Shown: piece by piece, positions 28,224-38,179 of the stretch | Numbering within the stretch: the stretch's first letter is position 1 | Layout of the letters: each line of letters begins with the position of its first letter | Origin: Lysobacteraceae bacterium SCN 69-320 | GTDB taxonomy: Bacteria; Pseudomonadota; Gammaproteobacteria; Xanthomonadales; Rhodanobacteraceae | Reading direction: 5' to 3' | DNA: 64,000 bases | NCBI GenBank assembly: GCA_001725155.1 | Contig: MEFP01000006.1 | Span: 124,001 to 188,000, forward strand | Program-made: the position numbers and the translations under genes | The notes under the pieces: model-generated | Told to the model about the DNA's origin: nothing | What the model saw: the letters and a program-made list of their open reading frames with translations, nothing else | The model's database searches: none

Positions 28224-28753
28224 TCAGCGGCGCGGAGGCGGGGCAGGGGGCCGGCGGCACGGCGACGCCGGGCTGCAGGCGGTGTGACCGGTAGACCTCG
28301 CCGTTCCTGCGCAGGGTCTTCTGCACGGTGTCCGGCGACAGCCGGCGCAGCTCGTAGCGTAGTGTTCGACGTAGTATTCCGAGGCGTCTACGTGGTGGCC
28401 GTCGACGGTCCGGGTGACGGTGCGTTCGACGTTTCCGTCCTCGTTCCAGTCGCCAGTCTCGACGGCGATCGACTGCTGTTCGGCAGCGTCTTCCTTACAG
28501 ATGCGGAAACAGCTGACGAAGCTGCCGTCGGCGTTGAGGATCGTGACGTGGTCGCCGGCATCGCCGGTGCCGACGTTCGAGCCATCGCCGTACCGGACGT
28601 GACGAGGGAACGGCTGTTTGTCGGAACTGCCGGCGCCGCGCGCGGCCTGTCCGCGGCGGCGCGCTTGTCGGCCGGGTCGGGCGCTGCCGCCGCGCGACTG
28701 CCGGCGGCCGCGGCGCACAGCACGACGAAGCGCCGGCCGCGGTGCACGATCAC
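28224..28753 (-). pseudogene. Broken small exported-protein gene downstream of infA
   Basis: Protein-like segments occur in more than one frame. A GTG at 28753 overlaps the infA stop (GTGA) and starts a signal-peptide-like sequence (RRFVVLCAAAAGSRAAAA) in one frame. A second frame, open from about 28718, carries a conserved-looking middle (RYGDGSNVGTG, GDWNEDGNVERTVTRTVDG, VDASEYYVEHY). A directly repeated CTACG (28353-28362) then shifts the frame: removing one copy restores YELRRLSPDTVQKTLRRNGEVYRSH. The restored frame has no stop before the terminator, so there may be a third lesion. The main frame ends at 28224, just before the clpA terminator. No family recognised. It may be a decayed gene or one corrupted by sequencing error. 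Confidence 0.55.
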
Positions 28754-28968
28754 TTCATGCGGTAGGTGATGCGACCCTTGGTCAGGTCGTAAGGCGTCAT
28801 CTCGCACTTGACCTTGTCGCCGGTCAGGATGCGGATGTAGTTCTTGCGCATGCGGCCCGAAATATGGGCGGTGACCACGTGGCCGTTTTCCAGCTTCACG
28901 CGGAACATGGTGTTGGGCAGGGTTTCGAGCACCGTGCCTTCCATCTCGATGACATCGTCTTTGGACAT
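28750..28968 (-). CDS. infA: Translation initiation factor IF-1
   Basis: 72 residues, exactly the IF-1 length. The OB-fold sequence [47 protein letters not shown] and [10 protein letters not shown] is canonical. It blocks the A site of the 30S subunit during initiation. It lies between clpA and aat as in E. coli. The 227-bp region upstream has no gene. Confidence 0.98.
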   Translation of the reverse strand: MSKDDVIEMEGTVLETLPNTMFRVKLENGHVVTAHISGRMRKNYIRILTGDKVKCEMTPYDLTKGRITYRMK

Positions 28969-29195
28969 TGGCCCTTCGTATTGGCTGTGACCGGACCGGA
29001 AACTGAAGTGAAATCAGTCTCCTGGCGCGCTCTTGGAGTGAATCGCCCGAAACGGTTGCCGGGCTGCGCAGGCGGCGCCTGCGATGGGCACGGAAATAAG
29101 GGGACGCAGGCGGACCCTATCAGGTACCCGGGCGGAACGGCGCGGGATGATGCCACGTCGGCGCCGCTACGGGAAGCAAGCGCCGCCGCCGGTGC

Positions 29196-29927
29196 CTAGT
29201 CCGCGGCGAGCGCGGCCGGATTCAGCGCATCGAACTCGCCGCACCAGGAGCCGGCCTTGCCGGGCTCGCGCACGAGTTCGGCGATGCGGGCGCAGAATCG
29301 CGCGCGCGGCCATTCGCAGGCGCCGAGGGTCTGCAGATGGGCCGAGCTGACCTGGGCGTCGAGCAGCGGCCAGCCCCAGTCGCGCAGCCGCCGGGCCAGG
29401 GCGAGCAGGGCGACCTTGGAGCCGCCGCTTTCGCGGCTGAACATGGATTCGCCGTAGAACATGCGCCCGACCGCGACCCCGTAGATGCCGCCGACCAGCG
29501 CATCATTCGCGTAGACCTCGATCGAATGCGCATGGCCGAGCTCGTGCAGCCGCAGGTAGGCCGCGAGCATGCTGCGCGTGATCCAGGTGCCGGCGTGGCC
29601 GTCGCGCGGCGCGGCGCAGGCGCGCATGACGCCGGCGAAATCGCGGTCGGCCTCGATGCGCCAGTCGCAGCCGCGCAGCCAGCGTGCGAGGCGTCGCGGT
29701 ACATGCATTGCATCGGTCGCGAACACCATGCGCGGATCGGGCGACCACCAGAGTATCGGTTCGCCCGGCGAGAACCACGGAAAGATGCCCTGCGCATACG
29801 CCTGCAGCAGGCGCGCCGGGCCGAGATCGCCGCCGGCGGCGAGCAGGCCGTTGGGTTCGCGCAGGGCGGTTTCCACGGCCGGAAACGCCTCGTCGCTGCC
29901 GGGATGCAGTATCGGTATGCGGATCAC
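29196..29927 (-). CDS. aat: Leucyl/phenylalanyl-tRNA-protein transferase
   Basis: 243 residues. The conserved N-terminus reads FPAVETALREPNGLLAAGGDL and LLQAYAQGIFPWFSPGEPILWWSPDPR (about 14-70), with the family motif GxFPWxxxxxPILWWSPDPR. The C-terminal GNAT-like domain carries GHAHSIEVYANDALVGGIYGVAVGRMFYGESMFSRESGGSKVALLAL. It adds Leu/Phe from aminoacyl-tRNA to N-terminal Lys/Arg, making degrons for ClpS-ClpAP. The start is a GTG (29927) overlapping the stop of the upstream GNAT-like gene. Confidence 0.96.
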   Translation of the reverse strand: MIRIPILHPGSDEAFPAVETALREPNGLLAAGGDLGPARLLQAYAQGIFPWFSPGEPILWWSPDPRMVFATDAMHVPRRLARWLRGCDWRIEADRDFAGVMRACAAPRDGHAGTWITRSMLAAYLRLHELGHAHSIEVYANDALVGGIYGVAVGRMFYGESMFSRESGGSKVALLALARRLRDWGWPLLDAQVSSAHLQTLGACEWPRARFCARIAELVREPGKAGSWCGEFDALNPAALAAD

Positions 29928-31069
29928 CGCGCCTCCACCGGCGGCGCGGCGAACGGCGACTGGGCCTGCAGCGATTCGCCCCAGTGCTGCACCTGCGCGC
30001 GCTCGGCGGCGAGGTGACGGCGCAATGCGGCGCGGAAGCCGGGCTGTGCGATGAAATGGAACGAGCGCGTGCGCTGCGGCAGGAAGCCGCGCGCGATCTT
30101 GTGCTGGCCCTGCGCGCCGGGTTCGAAACGGCGCAGTCCTTCGCGCAGGCAGTACTCGATGCCCCGGTAGTAGCAGGTCTCGAAATGCAGGCCCGGGATC
30201 TCGCGCAGACTGCCCCAGTAGCGGCCGTACAAGGTGCTCGCGCTGCGCAGGCAGAACGCCATCGCGACGCGTTCGCCGCGTTCGCGGGCGAGGAATACGA
30301 CGACCTGACGCGGCATCGTGTTGCCGAGATGGCGCAGAAACGCCTCGGTCAACGCCGGATAGTTGCCTTTCTGTTCGAAGGTCGCCGCGTAGCAGGCGTG
30401 CACGAAACGCCAGTCGGCGTCATCGAGTTCGTCGCCGTGCAGCGCGGTGATCTCGACGCCGGCCGCGGCGACGCGCGCGCGTTCCTGGCGGATGTTCTTG
30501 CGTTTCTTCGGCAGCAGCGCGGCGAGGAAATCGTCGAAGTCGCGATAGCCCGCGTCATGCCAGTGGAACTGCCAGTCGTTGCGTTCGAGCCAGAGCTCGC
30601 GATCGGCCGGCGCCGCGGCGTCGGGCTGCAGGAAATTCAGATGCGCCGAGGAAAGGTCGTGACGCAGACATTCATCGCGCAGAACCTGCAACAGCGTTTC
30701 GCTCATGCCGTCGCCGAGCAGGCGCGGGCCTTCGACCGGCGAATAGGGCACGGCGCAGAGCAGCTTGGGGTAGTAGTCCAGGCCATGGCGCGCGTAGGCT
30801 TCGGCCCAGGCCCAGTCGAACACGAACTCGCCATGCGAGTTGTATTTCAGATAGGCCGGTGCCGCGCCGACGAGGCGGTCCTGCACGTACAGCGCGAGAT
30901 GGTGCGGCTGCCAGCCGAGCTCCTCGCGCAGGCAGCCGTGTGCTTCGAGCCCTGCCAGGAACGCATGCGACAGGAACGGATTGTCGTCGGGCCGCAGCGC
31001 ATCCCAGGCGGCTGGCGGGATGTCGGCCAGCCGCCCGTGGAAAACCGCCGTGCAGTCGCGGGCGCGCAT
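29924..31069 (-). CDS. GNAT/FemABX-like protein, DUF482 (PF04339) family
   Basis: 381 residues spanning the DUF482 family: HGRLADIPPAAWDALRPDDNPFLSHAFLAGLEAHG (about 10-45), HLALYVQDRLVGAAPAYLKYNSHGEFVFDWAWAEAYARHGLDYYPKL, PKKRKNIRQERARVAAAG, and the C-terminal GLHFETCYYRGIEYCLREGLRRFEPGAQGQHKIARGFLP. Its fold belongs to the GNAT superfamily, related to the FemABX/Aat aminoacyl-transferase branch. No substrate is known to me. It is translationally coupled to aat (GTGA overlap) and lies 19 bp after trxB. Confidence 0.88.
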   Translation of the reverse strand: MRARDCTAVFHGRLADIPPAAWDALRPDDNPFLSHAFLAGLEAHGCLREELGWQPHHLALYVQDRLVGAAPAYLKYNSHGEFVFDWAWAEAYARHGLDYYPKLLCAVPYSPVEGPRLLGDGMSETLLQVLRDECLRHDLSSAHLNFLQPDAAAPADRELWLERNDWQFHWHDAGYRDFDDFLAALLPKKRKNIRQERARVAAAGVEITALHGDELDDADWRFVHACYAATFEQKGNYPALTEAFLRHLGNTMPRQVVVFLARERGERVAMAFCLRSASTLYGRYWGSLREIPGLHFETCYYRGIEYCLREGLRRFEPGAQGQHKIARGFLPQRTRSFHFIAQPGFRAALRRHLAAERAQVQHWGESLQAQSPFAAPPVEAR

Positions 31070-31088
31070 GCGGCGCCGGGGCCCGGTC

Positions 31089-32093
<1,005 letters not shown>

Positions 32094-32325
32094 TCATGCG
32101 GCTGGCGCGGCGATTCGCTGCCGTGTCCGTGCCGTCCCTAACCAGTTCCTTACACGCCGATCCAGCGCAGTCACAACTGCGGGGCACCGGCGTTCGGGCC
32201 ACCAAGAGCCCGCAAGGATGGGGAGAAGGCGGCGGCGATTCAAGGGTTGTCGGTGCGAAGCTCGGGAGGGCGTCGCGCGCAGCGTCTAAAGACCAAAGAG
32301 CTATTCACACCACTGAGGAATTGCA

Positions 32326-33393
32326 ATGCGTATCGGTATTCCGTCGGAAACCAAGACTCTTGAAGGCCGCGTCGCGCTCGTGCCCGCCGCCTGTGCCGAT
32401 CTGGTCAGGCGCGGCCACGAGGTCTACGTGCAGTCCGGCGCCGGCACCAAGAGCGGCTTCTCCGATGCGGACTTCACGCGCGTCGGCGTGAAGATCGCCG
32501 CCGACGCGGACGCGCTGTACGAAAGCGGCGAACTGATCGTCAAGGTCAAGGAACCGATCAAGGGCGACCTGGAGCGCCTGCGCAAGCATCACCAGCTGTT
32601 CTGCTATCTGCATCTGGCGCCGGAACCCGAGCTGACCCGGCGCCTGCTCGACATCGGCCTGACCGGCGTGGCGTTCGAGTCGGTCGAGGAAGCCGACGGC
32701 TCGCTGCCGCTGCTCGCGCCGATGTCGATCATCGCCGGCCGCATCGCGGTGCAGGTCGGCACGCATCTGCTGCATCAGCCGATGGGCGGCAAGGGCAAGC
32801 TGCTCGGCGGCCTGCCGGCGACCGAGCGCGGCAAGGTCGTGGTGCTGGGCGCCGGCGCGGCCGGCGGCAATTCGGCGGCGCTGGCCGCGGCCGGCGGTGC
32901 CAACGTCGTCGTGTTCGACAAGCGTCCGGACCGCCTCGCGCAGATGATGGCGCTGGGCACCAACGTGACCGCGCTGTACCCGTACGAGGAATACGTCGCG
33001 CGCGAAGTCGCCACGGCGGATCTTGTCGTCGGCGCAGTACTGATCCCGAGCGCCAAGGCGCCGCACGTGGTCACGCGCGAGATGGTCAAGTCGATGGAAG
33101 CCGGCTCGGTGCTCGTCGACATCTCGATCGACCAGGGCGGCTGCTTCGAGACCGCGCGCCCGACGACCTGGGCCGAGCCGACCTATCTCGTCGACGGCGT
33201 GACCCACTTCGCCGTGACCAACATGCCGGGCGCCGTGCCGCAGACCTCGTCGCAGGCGATTTCCGCGGCGATCCTGCCGTACGTGCAGCGCATGGCGGCC
33301 GGTCCGCAGTGGCGCGAGCATGCGGCGCTCAAGCGCGGTATCAACGTCGACGGCGGGCAGATCGTGCATCCGGCGCTCAAGGGCCTGGTCTGA
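32326..33393 (+). CDS. ald: Alanine dehydrogenase
   Basis: 355 residues. N-terminal RIGIPSETKTLEGRVALVPAACADL, pyruvate/alanine site KVKEPIKGDL (Lys74-75), hinge AGRIAVQVGTHLLHQPMGGKGKLLGG and NAD-binding VVVLGAGAAGGNSAALAAAGGANVVVFDK (about 165-195). It interconverts L-alanine and pyruvate plus ammonia with NAD+. In E. coli lrp stands at this spot between trxB and ftsK. The leader of nearly 280 bp has AGGA before the ATG and a TATAAT on the plus strand at 32050-32055 but no good -35. Confidence 0.96.
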   Translation: MRIGIPSETKTLEGRVALVPAACADLVRRGHEVYVQSGAGTKSGFSDADFTRVGVKIAADADALYESGELIVKVKEPIKGDLERLRKHHQLFCYLHLAPEPELTRRLLDIGLTGVAFESVEEADGSLPLLAPMSIIAGRIAVQVGTHLLHQPMGGKGKLLGGLPATERGKVVVLGAGAAGGNSAALAAAGGANVVVFDKRPDRLAQMMALGTNVTALYPYEEYVAREVATADLVVGAVLIPSAKAPHVVTREMVKSMEAGSVLVDISIDQGGCFETARPTTWAEPTYLVDGVTHFAVTNMPGAVPQTSSQAISAAILPYVQRMAAGPQWREHAALKRGINVDGGQIVHPALKGLV

Positions 33394-33456
33394 GCCTTTC
33401 GCCCGCACCGCAGCCGGTCCGATTGGCGGATACGGCTGCACCGTCGCATCGCTCCC

Positions 33457-33489
33457 TCGAATCCCCGCCTCGGCGGGGATTCGATTTTT
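33457..33489 (+). terminator. Rho-independent terminator after ald
   Basis: A 12-bp stem TCGAATCCCCGCC / GGCGGGGATTCGA with a short loop and trailing TTTTT. Confidence 0.9.
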
Positions 33490-33660
33490 CGGGCCGGGCG
33501 CGCGGGCCGCGCCGGAGCGGCGCGGGTTGGGGCAGCCGGCCGGTTCCGGCTGGCGCGCACGCGCAGGCCATGGTGCAATGCCGGCGGCCCGGCTTACGGG
33601 GCGCCGGGGACAATGGCGCAATCATTTTTCTGAACAACGTCTTGCAACATATTCCTGAGG

Positions 33661-33666
33661 TATAGT
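33661..33666 (+). promoter_or_regulatory. -10 element of ftsK, possibly leaderless
   Basis: TATAGT lies six bases before the GTG start of ftsK, placing the transcription start on or next to the start codon. No ribosome-binding site is visible. A -35 at standard spacing is not obvious (TTGCAA is present at 13-bp spacing). Confidence 0.45.
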
Positions 33667-33672
33667 CCAGCG

Positions 33673-35994
33673 GTGTCGCGCAACTCCAAAGCCAATCCGG
33701 CTCCGACCGGTTCCGAGCAGTGGCAGCGGCGGCTGCGCGAAATCGCGTTCCTGCTGCTGCTGCCGTTCATCGTCTATCTGCTGGCCTGCCTGCTGAGCTA
33801 CAGCCCGCAGGATCCGGGCTGGTCGCATGCGGGCGATCCGGCGCGCATCCACAATTTCGGCGGCGCGGTCGGCGCCTGGTTCGCCGACCTCTCGCTGTAT
33901 TTCTTCGGTGGCCTGGCCTACGTGTTCCCGCTGCTGCTGCTCGCCGTCGGCGCCGCGTTCCTGCGGCCGCGCGCGCAGGCGCCGGCCTCGGCGCTGGAGC
34001 CGTCGCTGCGCCTGATCGGCTTCGTCGCGTTCTTCCTGAGCGGCAGCGGCCTGGCCCATCTGCATTTCACCGGTCCCAGCCAACTGCCGGAAAAAGCCGG
34101 CGGCATCCTCGGCAAGATGATCGGCGGCGGCCTGCTGCATGGCTTCGGTTTTCTCGGCGCCACGCTGTTCCTGCTCGCCGTGTTCCTGGTCGCGGTCACG
34201 CTGGCCACGGGTCTGTCCTGGTTCAAGCTCATGGACACGATAGGCCGCGGCATCCTGGCCGGCGGCGCCTGGCTGCTGGGCAGCCTGAAGAAGGCCGACG
34301 ATGCGCGCGCGGCGCGCGCCGCGCGCAGCGAGCGCGAGGAAGTGCGCAAGGTCGAGACGGTCAAGCAGGCCAGGCGCGAACCCGTACGCATCGAGAAGCC
34401 CGCGGTCGCGGCGATCGAGAAAAGCGAACGCGCCGAACGCGAGCAGCAGATCCCGCTGTTCGTCGGCGCGCCGGTCGACGGCGAACTGCCGCCGCTGTCG
34501 CTGCTGGACGAGCCCAAGCCCCAGGCGGCCGGCTATTCCGAGGAGACCCTGGCCGTGCTGTCGCGCCAGGTCGAGCTCAAGCTCAAGGACTTCCGCATCG
34601 ACGCCCAGGTCGTCGGCGTATTCCCGGGGCCGGTCGTCACGCGCTTCGAGATGGAGCCGGCCGCCGGCGTGCGCGGCAGCCAGATCAGCAATCTGGACAA
34701 GGACATCGCGCGCGGCCTGTCGGTCGTCAGCGTGCGTGTCGTCGACGTGATTCCGGGCAAGAACGTCATCGGCCTGGAAATCCCCAACGCCAAGCGCGAG
34801 ATGGTTTATCTGTCGGAGATCCTGCGCTCGGACAAGTACGACGCGTCGAAGTCGCCGCTGTCGCTCGCCCTGGGCAAGGACATCGGCGGCCGGCCCGCCG
34901 TGGCGGACCTGGCCAAGATGCCGCATCTGCTCGTCGCCGGTACCACCGGCTCGGGCAAGTCGGTCGCGGTCAACGCGATGGTGTTGAGCCTGTTGTACAA
35001 GGCCAGCCCGCGCGACGTGCGCATGATCATGATCGACCCGAAGATGCTCGAGCTCTCGGTCTACGAGGGCATTCCGCATCTGCTCGCGCCGGTCGTCACC
35101 GACATGAAGGAAGCGGCCAACGCGCTGCGCTGGTGCGTGGCTGAAATGGAGCGGCGCTACAAGCTCATGGCCGCGACCGGCGTGCGCAACCTGGCCGGCT
35201 TCAACAAGAAGGTCAAGGAAGCCGAGGAAGCCGGACAGCCGCTGCTCGATCCGCTGTTCCGTCCCGACGCCTCGCAGCCCGAACGGCGCGCCGAACCGCT
35301 GCAGCCGCTGCCGTACATCGTCATCATCATCGACGAATTCGCCGACATGATGATGATAGTCGGCAAGAAAGTGGAGGAGCTCATCGCCCGCCTCGCGCAG
35401 AAGGCGCGCGCGGCCGGCGTGCACCTGATCCTCGCCACGCAGCGTCCGTCGGTGGACGTGATCACCGGCCTGATCAAGGCCAACATACCGACGCGCATCG
35501 CCTTCCAGGTGTCCAGCAAGATCGACTCGCGCACGATTCTCGACCAGTCCGGCGCCGAGGCGCTGCTCGGTCACGGCGACATGCTCTACCTGCCGCCGGG
35601 TACGGCCACGCCCGAGCGTGTCCACGGCGCCTTCGTCGACGATCACGAAGTCCATCGCGTCGTCGAATGGCTGCGCGCCCAGGGCCGCCCCGAATACATC
35701 GCCGGCGTGCTCGAGGAAGTGCAGACCACCAACGACGGCAAGGTCATCGGCGAGACCGGCCTGCCCGAGGAGATCAGCGAAGGCAACAGCGACTACGACG
35801 AGCTCTACGACCAAGCCGTGCGCATCGTCACCGAGTCGCGCCGCGCGTCGATTTCCGGCGTGCAGCGGCGCCTGAAGATCGGCTACAACCGCGCCGCACG
35901 GCTGGTGGAGCTCATGGAGCAGCAGGGCGTGGTCAGCCCGCCCGAGCACAACGGCAACCGCACCGTGCTCGCGCCGCCGCCGCCGGAACACTAG
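33673..35994 (+). CDS. ftsK: DNA translocase FtsK
   Basis: 773 residues. Four N-terminal membrane segments (about 20-45, 75-95, 115-130, 155-180), a charged linker (about 195-270), and a RecA-like motor: Walker [16 protein letters not shown] (about 421-435), [15 protein letters not shown] Walker B and [21 protein letters not shown]-terminal gamma winged helix (about 710-765; [29 protein letters not shown]) reads KOPS. It moves the terminus DNA at the septum and activates XerCD at dif. GTG start; see the upstream -10. Confidence 0.97.
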   Translation: MSRNSKANPAPTGSEQWQRRLREIAFLLLLPFIVYLLACLLSYSPQDPGWSHAGDPARIHNFGGAVGAWFADLSLYFFGGLAYVFPLLLLAVGAAFLRPRAQAPASALEPSLRLIGFVAFFLSGSGLAHLHFTGPSQLPEKAGGILGKMIGGGLLHGFGFLGATLFLLAVFLVAVTLATGLSWFKLMDTIGRGILAGGAWLLGSLKKADDARAARAARSEREEVRKVETVKQARREPVRIEKPAVAAIEKSERAEREQQIPLFVGAPVDGELPPLSLLDEPKPQAAGYSEETLAVLSRQVELKLKDFRIDAQVVGVFPGPVVTRFEMEPAAGVRGSQISNLDKDIARGLSVVSVRVVDVIPGKNVIGLEIPNAKREMVYLSEILRSDKYDASKSPLSLALGKDIGGRPAVADLAKMPHLLVAGTTGSGKSVAVNAMVLSLLYKASPRDVRMIMIDPKMLELSVYEGIPHLLAPVVTDMKEAANALRWCVAEMERRYKLMAATGVRNLAGFNKKVKEAEEAGQPLLDPLFRPDASQPERRAEPLQPLPYIVIIIDEFADMMMIVGKKVEELIARLAQKARAAGVHLILATQRPSVDVITGLIKANIPTRIAFQVSSKIDSRTILDQSGAEALLGHGDMLYLPPGTATPERVHGAFVDDHEVHRVVEWLRAQGRPEYIAGVLEEVQTTNDGKVIGETGLPEEISEGNSDYDELYDQAVRIVTESRRASISGVQRRLKIGYNRAARLVELMEQQGVVSPPEHNGNRTVLAPPPPEH

Positions 35995-36126
35995 GGAAGG
36001 CGCGCCGCATGTCCGAGCTCCACACCTTGCCGGCCATCGCAGTGCTGAACGACGGCTGCGCAGCGCGGGAACCGGCCGCGGCTTCGCCGGTCCAGTGAGC
36101 CGGCCCGAACGTCCACCGAGGAACCC

Positions 36127-36810
36127 ATGCTGAAACCCGTACTCGCTCTCTGTCTGATCGGTGTCGCCTCGACCGCGGCGGCCGACACCGCGCGCGCGCG
36201 GCTGGATGCGTTCGCCAAGGGCCTGCGCTCGGTCACGGCCGACTTCGAGCAAAGCGTATTCGATGCCAACGACAAGCCCGGCAAGAGCACGTCGGGCACG
36301 CTCGCGGTGCAGGCGCCGCGCCAGTTGCGCTGGGAAGTCACCAAGCCCTACCAGCAGATCGTCGTCGCCGACGGCATGCATGTCTGGATCTACGATCCGG
36401 ATCTGGAGCAGGTCACCGTGCGCAACCAGGGCGTGGAAGAAGCGCACAGCCCGCTGACCGTGCTGACCGACGTCAGTCAGCTCGATCGCGATTTCGCCGC
36501 GAGCGAGCAGGGCGAGCACGACGGCCTCAAATGGCTGCGTCTGAAGTCCAAGGCTGCCGAGGCCGAATTCGAGTACGCCGACCTCGGCTTCGCCTGTGCC
36601 GAAACCGGCAAGACCGACTGCGGCGGCGCCGTGGTGTTTTCGCGCATGATCTTCAAGGACATGCTCGGCAACCGTACCGAGACGCGCTATTCCCGCTGGC
36701 AGCGCAACCCGGATCTGCCCGCCGAGCGCTTCCGCTTCACGCCGCCGCCCGGCGTGGACGTGATCGGCGAGGTCAAGCCCGAAGCGGAAGTGCATCCGAT
36801 CAAAGACTGA
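36127..36810 (+). CDS. lolA: Outer-membrane lipoprotein carrier protein LolA
   Basis: 227 residues. Signal peptide (about 1-20). Mature LolA core: LDAFAKGLRSVTADFEQSVFDANDKPGKSTSGTLAVQAPRQLRWEVTKPYQQIVVADG and WIYDPDLEQVTVRNQGVEEAHSPLTVLTD. It ferries lipoproteins through the periplasm from LolCDE to LolB. It follows ftsK by 132 bp, as in E. coli, and its TGA overlaps the ATG of the DUF1275 gene. Confidence 0.95.
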   Translation: MLKPVLALCLIGVASTAAADTARARLDAFAKGLRSVTADFEQSVFDANDKPGKSTSGTLAVQAPRQLRWEVTKPYQQIVVADGMHVWIYDPDLEQVTVRNQGVEEAHSPLTVLTDVSQLDRDFAASEQGEHDGLKWLRLKSKAAEAEFEYADLGFACAETGKTDCGGAVVFSRMIFKDMLGNRTETRYSRWQRNPDLPAERFRFTPPPGVDVIGEVKPEAEVHPIKD

Positions 36811-37490
36811 TGATCGTTTCGTCGCTGCCGCGCTGGGTAGGCACGGGCGCGTTCGCGCTGGCGCTGATCGCCGGCATGGTCAACGCGGTCGGCTTTCTCG
36901 CATTCGAGCACCAGGCCATCACTCATCTGACCGGCACGACGACGATGTTCGGCGTGGCCCTGGCCCAGGGCCACGGCGGGGTCGCGCTGAACCTGCTGCT
37001 GTTCCTGCTGAGCTTCGTCGCCGGTGCCGCCCTGAGCGGCGCGATCGTGCGCAACAGCACCTTGCGCCTGGGCCGGCGCTACGGCGTCGCGCTGATGCTG
37101 GAGTCGCTGCTGCTGTTGCTCGCGATCCCGCTGCTGCATGCGCATTCCACGCTCGGCATCTGTGTCGCGACCGCGGCCTGCGGTTTGCAGAACGCGATGG
37201 CCAGCACCTACAGCGGCGCGGTGCTGCGCACGACTCACGTCTCGGGCATCTTCACCGATCTGGGCATCATGCTCGGCCAGCGTCTCGGCGGTCATCGCCA
37301 CGACCCGCAGCGGCGCAACCTGTATCTGCTGATCGTCGCCGGCTTCACGCTCGGCGCCGGCTGCGGCGCGGCCGGTTTCGGCCTGCTGGCCGAACGCGTG
37401 CTGCTGATTCCGGCGCTGCTGACCGGCGTCGTCGGGCTGGCCTATGCGATCTATCACCACCGCGTCGTACGCCGCGGCGGCGGAAGCTAG
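36810..37490 (+). CDS. DUF1275 (YoaK) family membrane protein
   Basis: 226 residues with about six membrane segments. The ALIAGMVNAVGFLAFEHQAITHLTGTTTMFGVALAQG segment (about 16-54) is the family signature. CGLQNAMASTYSGAVLRTTHVSGIFTDLGIMLGQRL (about 124-160) is the second conserved block. Function unknown. The start (TGATG) is coupled to lolA. Its TAG stop shares the CTAG tetranucleotide with the stop of the convergent exported-protein gene. Confidence 0.88.
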   Translation: MIVSSLPRWVGTGAFALALIAGMVNAVGFLAFEHQAITHLTGTTTMFGVALAQGHGGVALNLLLFLLSFVAGAALSGAIVRNSTLRLGRRYGVALMLESLLLLLAIPLLHAHSTLGICVATAACGLQNAMASTYSGAVLRTTHVSGIFTDLGIMLGQRLGGHRHDPQRRNLYLLIVAGFTLGAGCGAAGFGLLAERVLLIPALLTGVVGLAYAIYHHRVVRRGGGS

Positions 37491-38065
37491 CCGCCGAATG
37501 CATCGCTGAAGATCGGATCGCCGGTCGATACCGGCGCAATGGCGACGGTGGCGCCGGTGTCGTCGTAGCACCAGCCGTGGATCGTCATCGGAAAGCCCAG
37601 CGGTGGCGTCGTCGTCAGGGTCACCCAGCCGTAGTTGATCGTGCCGGTCGTCTCGTTGCGGAAGCGCATGCCGAGGTAGCCGGTGGTCAGCGCGCTGGTC
37701 CAGGCGGAGGTGTCGCCGGTGAAGCCGGCCCGCGTGAACAGGCTGGCTGGTCCCACCGCCGAGCCGGCGGACAGCACCGCGTAGCGGTCGCCGCTGCTCG
37801 CGACGCCGGCGTTGCCGGTCGTCGCCGATCCCCAGTAGAAGCGCAGCTCATTGGCCGGCGTCGTGCTGACGGAGGCGTAGGGATCGAAATCGAAACCCGG
37901 CACGGCGCCTTCGCTGGTGCCGGAAACGCCGGTCGCAAAATTGACGTAGAGGCCTTCGGACGTGGCCGGCACGGCGAGATCCTGCGCGTCGAAGCAGACC
38001 AGCGCGGCGGTGGCGGGCAGGGCGAAGGCCAGCAGCAGCGCGGCCATGAGCAGACGGCTAAACAT
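37487..38065 (-). CDS. Exported hypothetical protein with IFSDAF C-terminal tail
   Basis: 192 residues. Signal peptide (about 1-21, ending ATAALVCFDAQD). A beta-rich domain contains NEEL-like 'PANELRFYWGSATTGNAGVASSGDRYAVLSAGSAVG' and 'LGMRFRNETTGTINYGWVTLTTTPP', with Cys27 and a later WCYDD cysteine able to pair. It closely resembles small calcium-free surface beta-sandwich proteins but no family name is recognised. It ends GDPIFSDAFGG, reminiscent of the short DxIFxDxF tails seen on many secreted Xanthomonadales proteins. A good AGGAG ribosome-binding site precedes the ATG. Confidence 0.75.
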   Translation of the reverse strand: MFSRLLMAALLLAFALPATAALVCFDAQDLAVPATSEGLYVNFATGVSGTSEGAVPGFDFDPYASVSTTPANELRFYWGSATTGNAGVASSGDRYAVLSAGSAVGPASLFTRAGFTGDTSAWTSALTTGYLGMRFRNETTGTINYGWVTLTTTPPLGFPMTIHGWCYDDTGATVAIAPVSTGDPIFSDAFGG

Positions 38066-38179
38066 CGCGAACTCCTTTCCGGTGACTGCCGCCGACGGTA
38101 GCAGAGCGCCGCGGATCCGCGTCCGGCCGTGAAATGGTTGCGCTGGCCCGCGCCGGCGACGCGCCGGTATGCTTGGCGC

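Noticed and set aside
28969-29195. Searched for a serine tRNA next to infA because E. coli has serW there.
   Set aside because: No T-arm/anticodon pattern for a class II tRNA is visible in either strand.
36009-36098. Short 29-residue open frame between ftsK and lolA (MSELHTLPAIAV...).
   Set aside because: Too short, no homology visible, no clear ribosome-binding site; left as intergenic.
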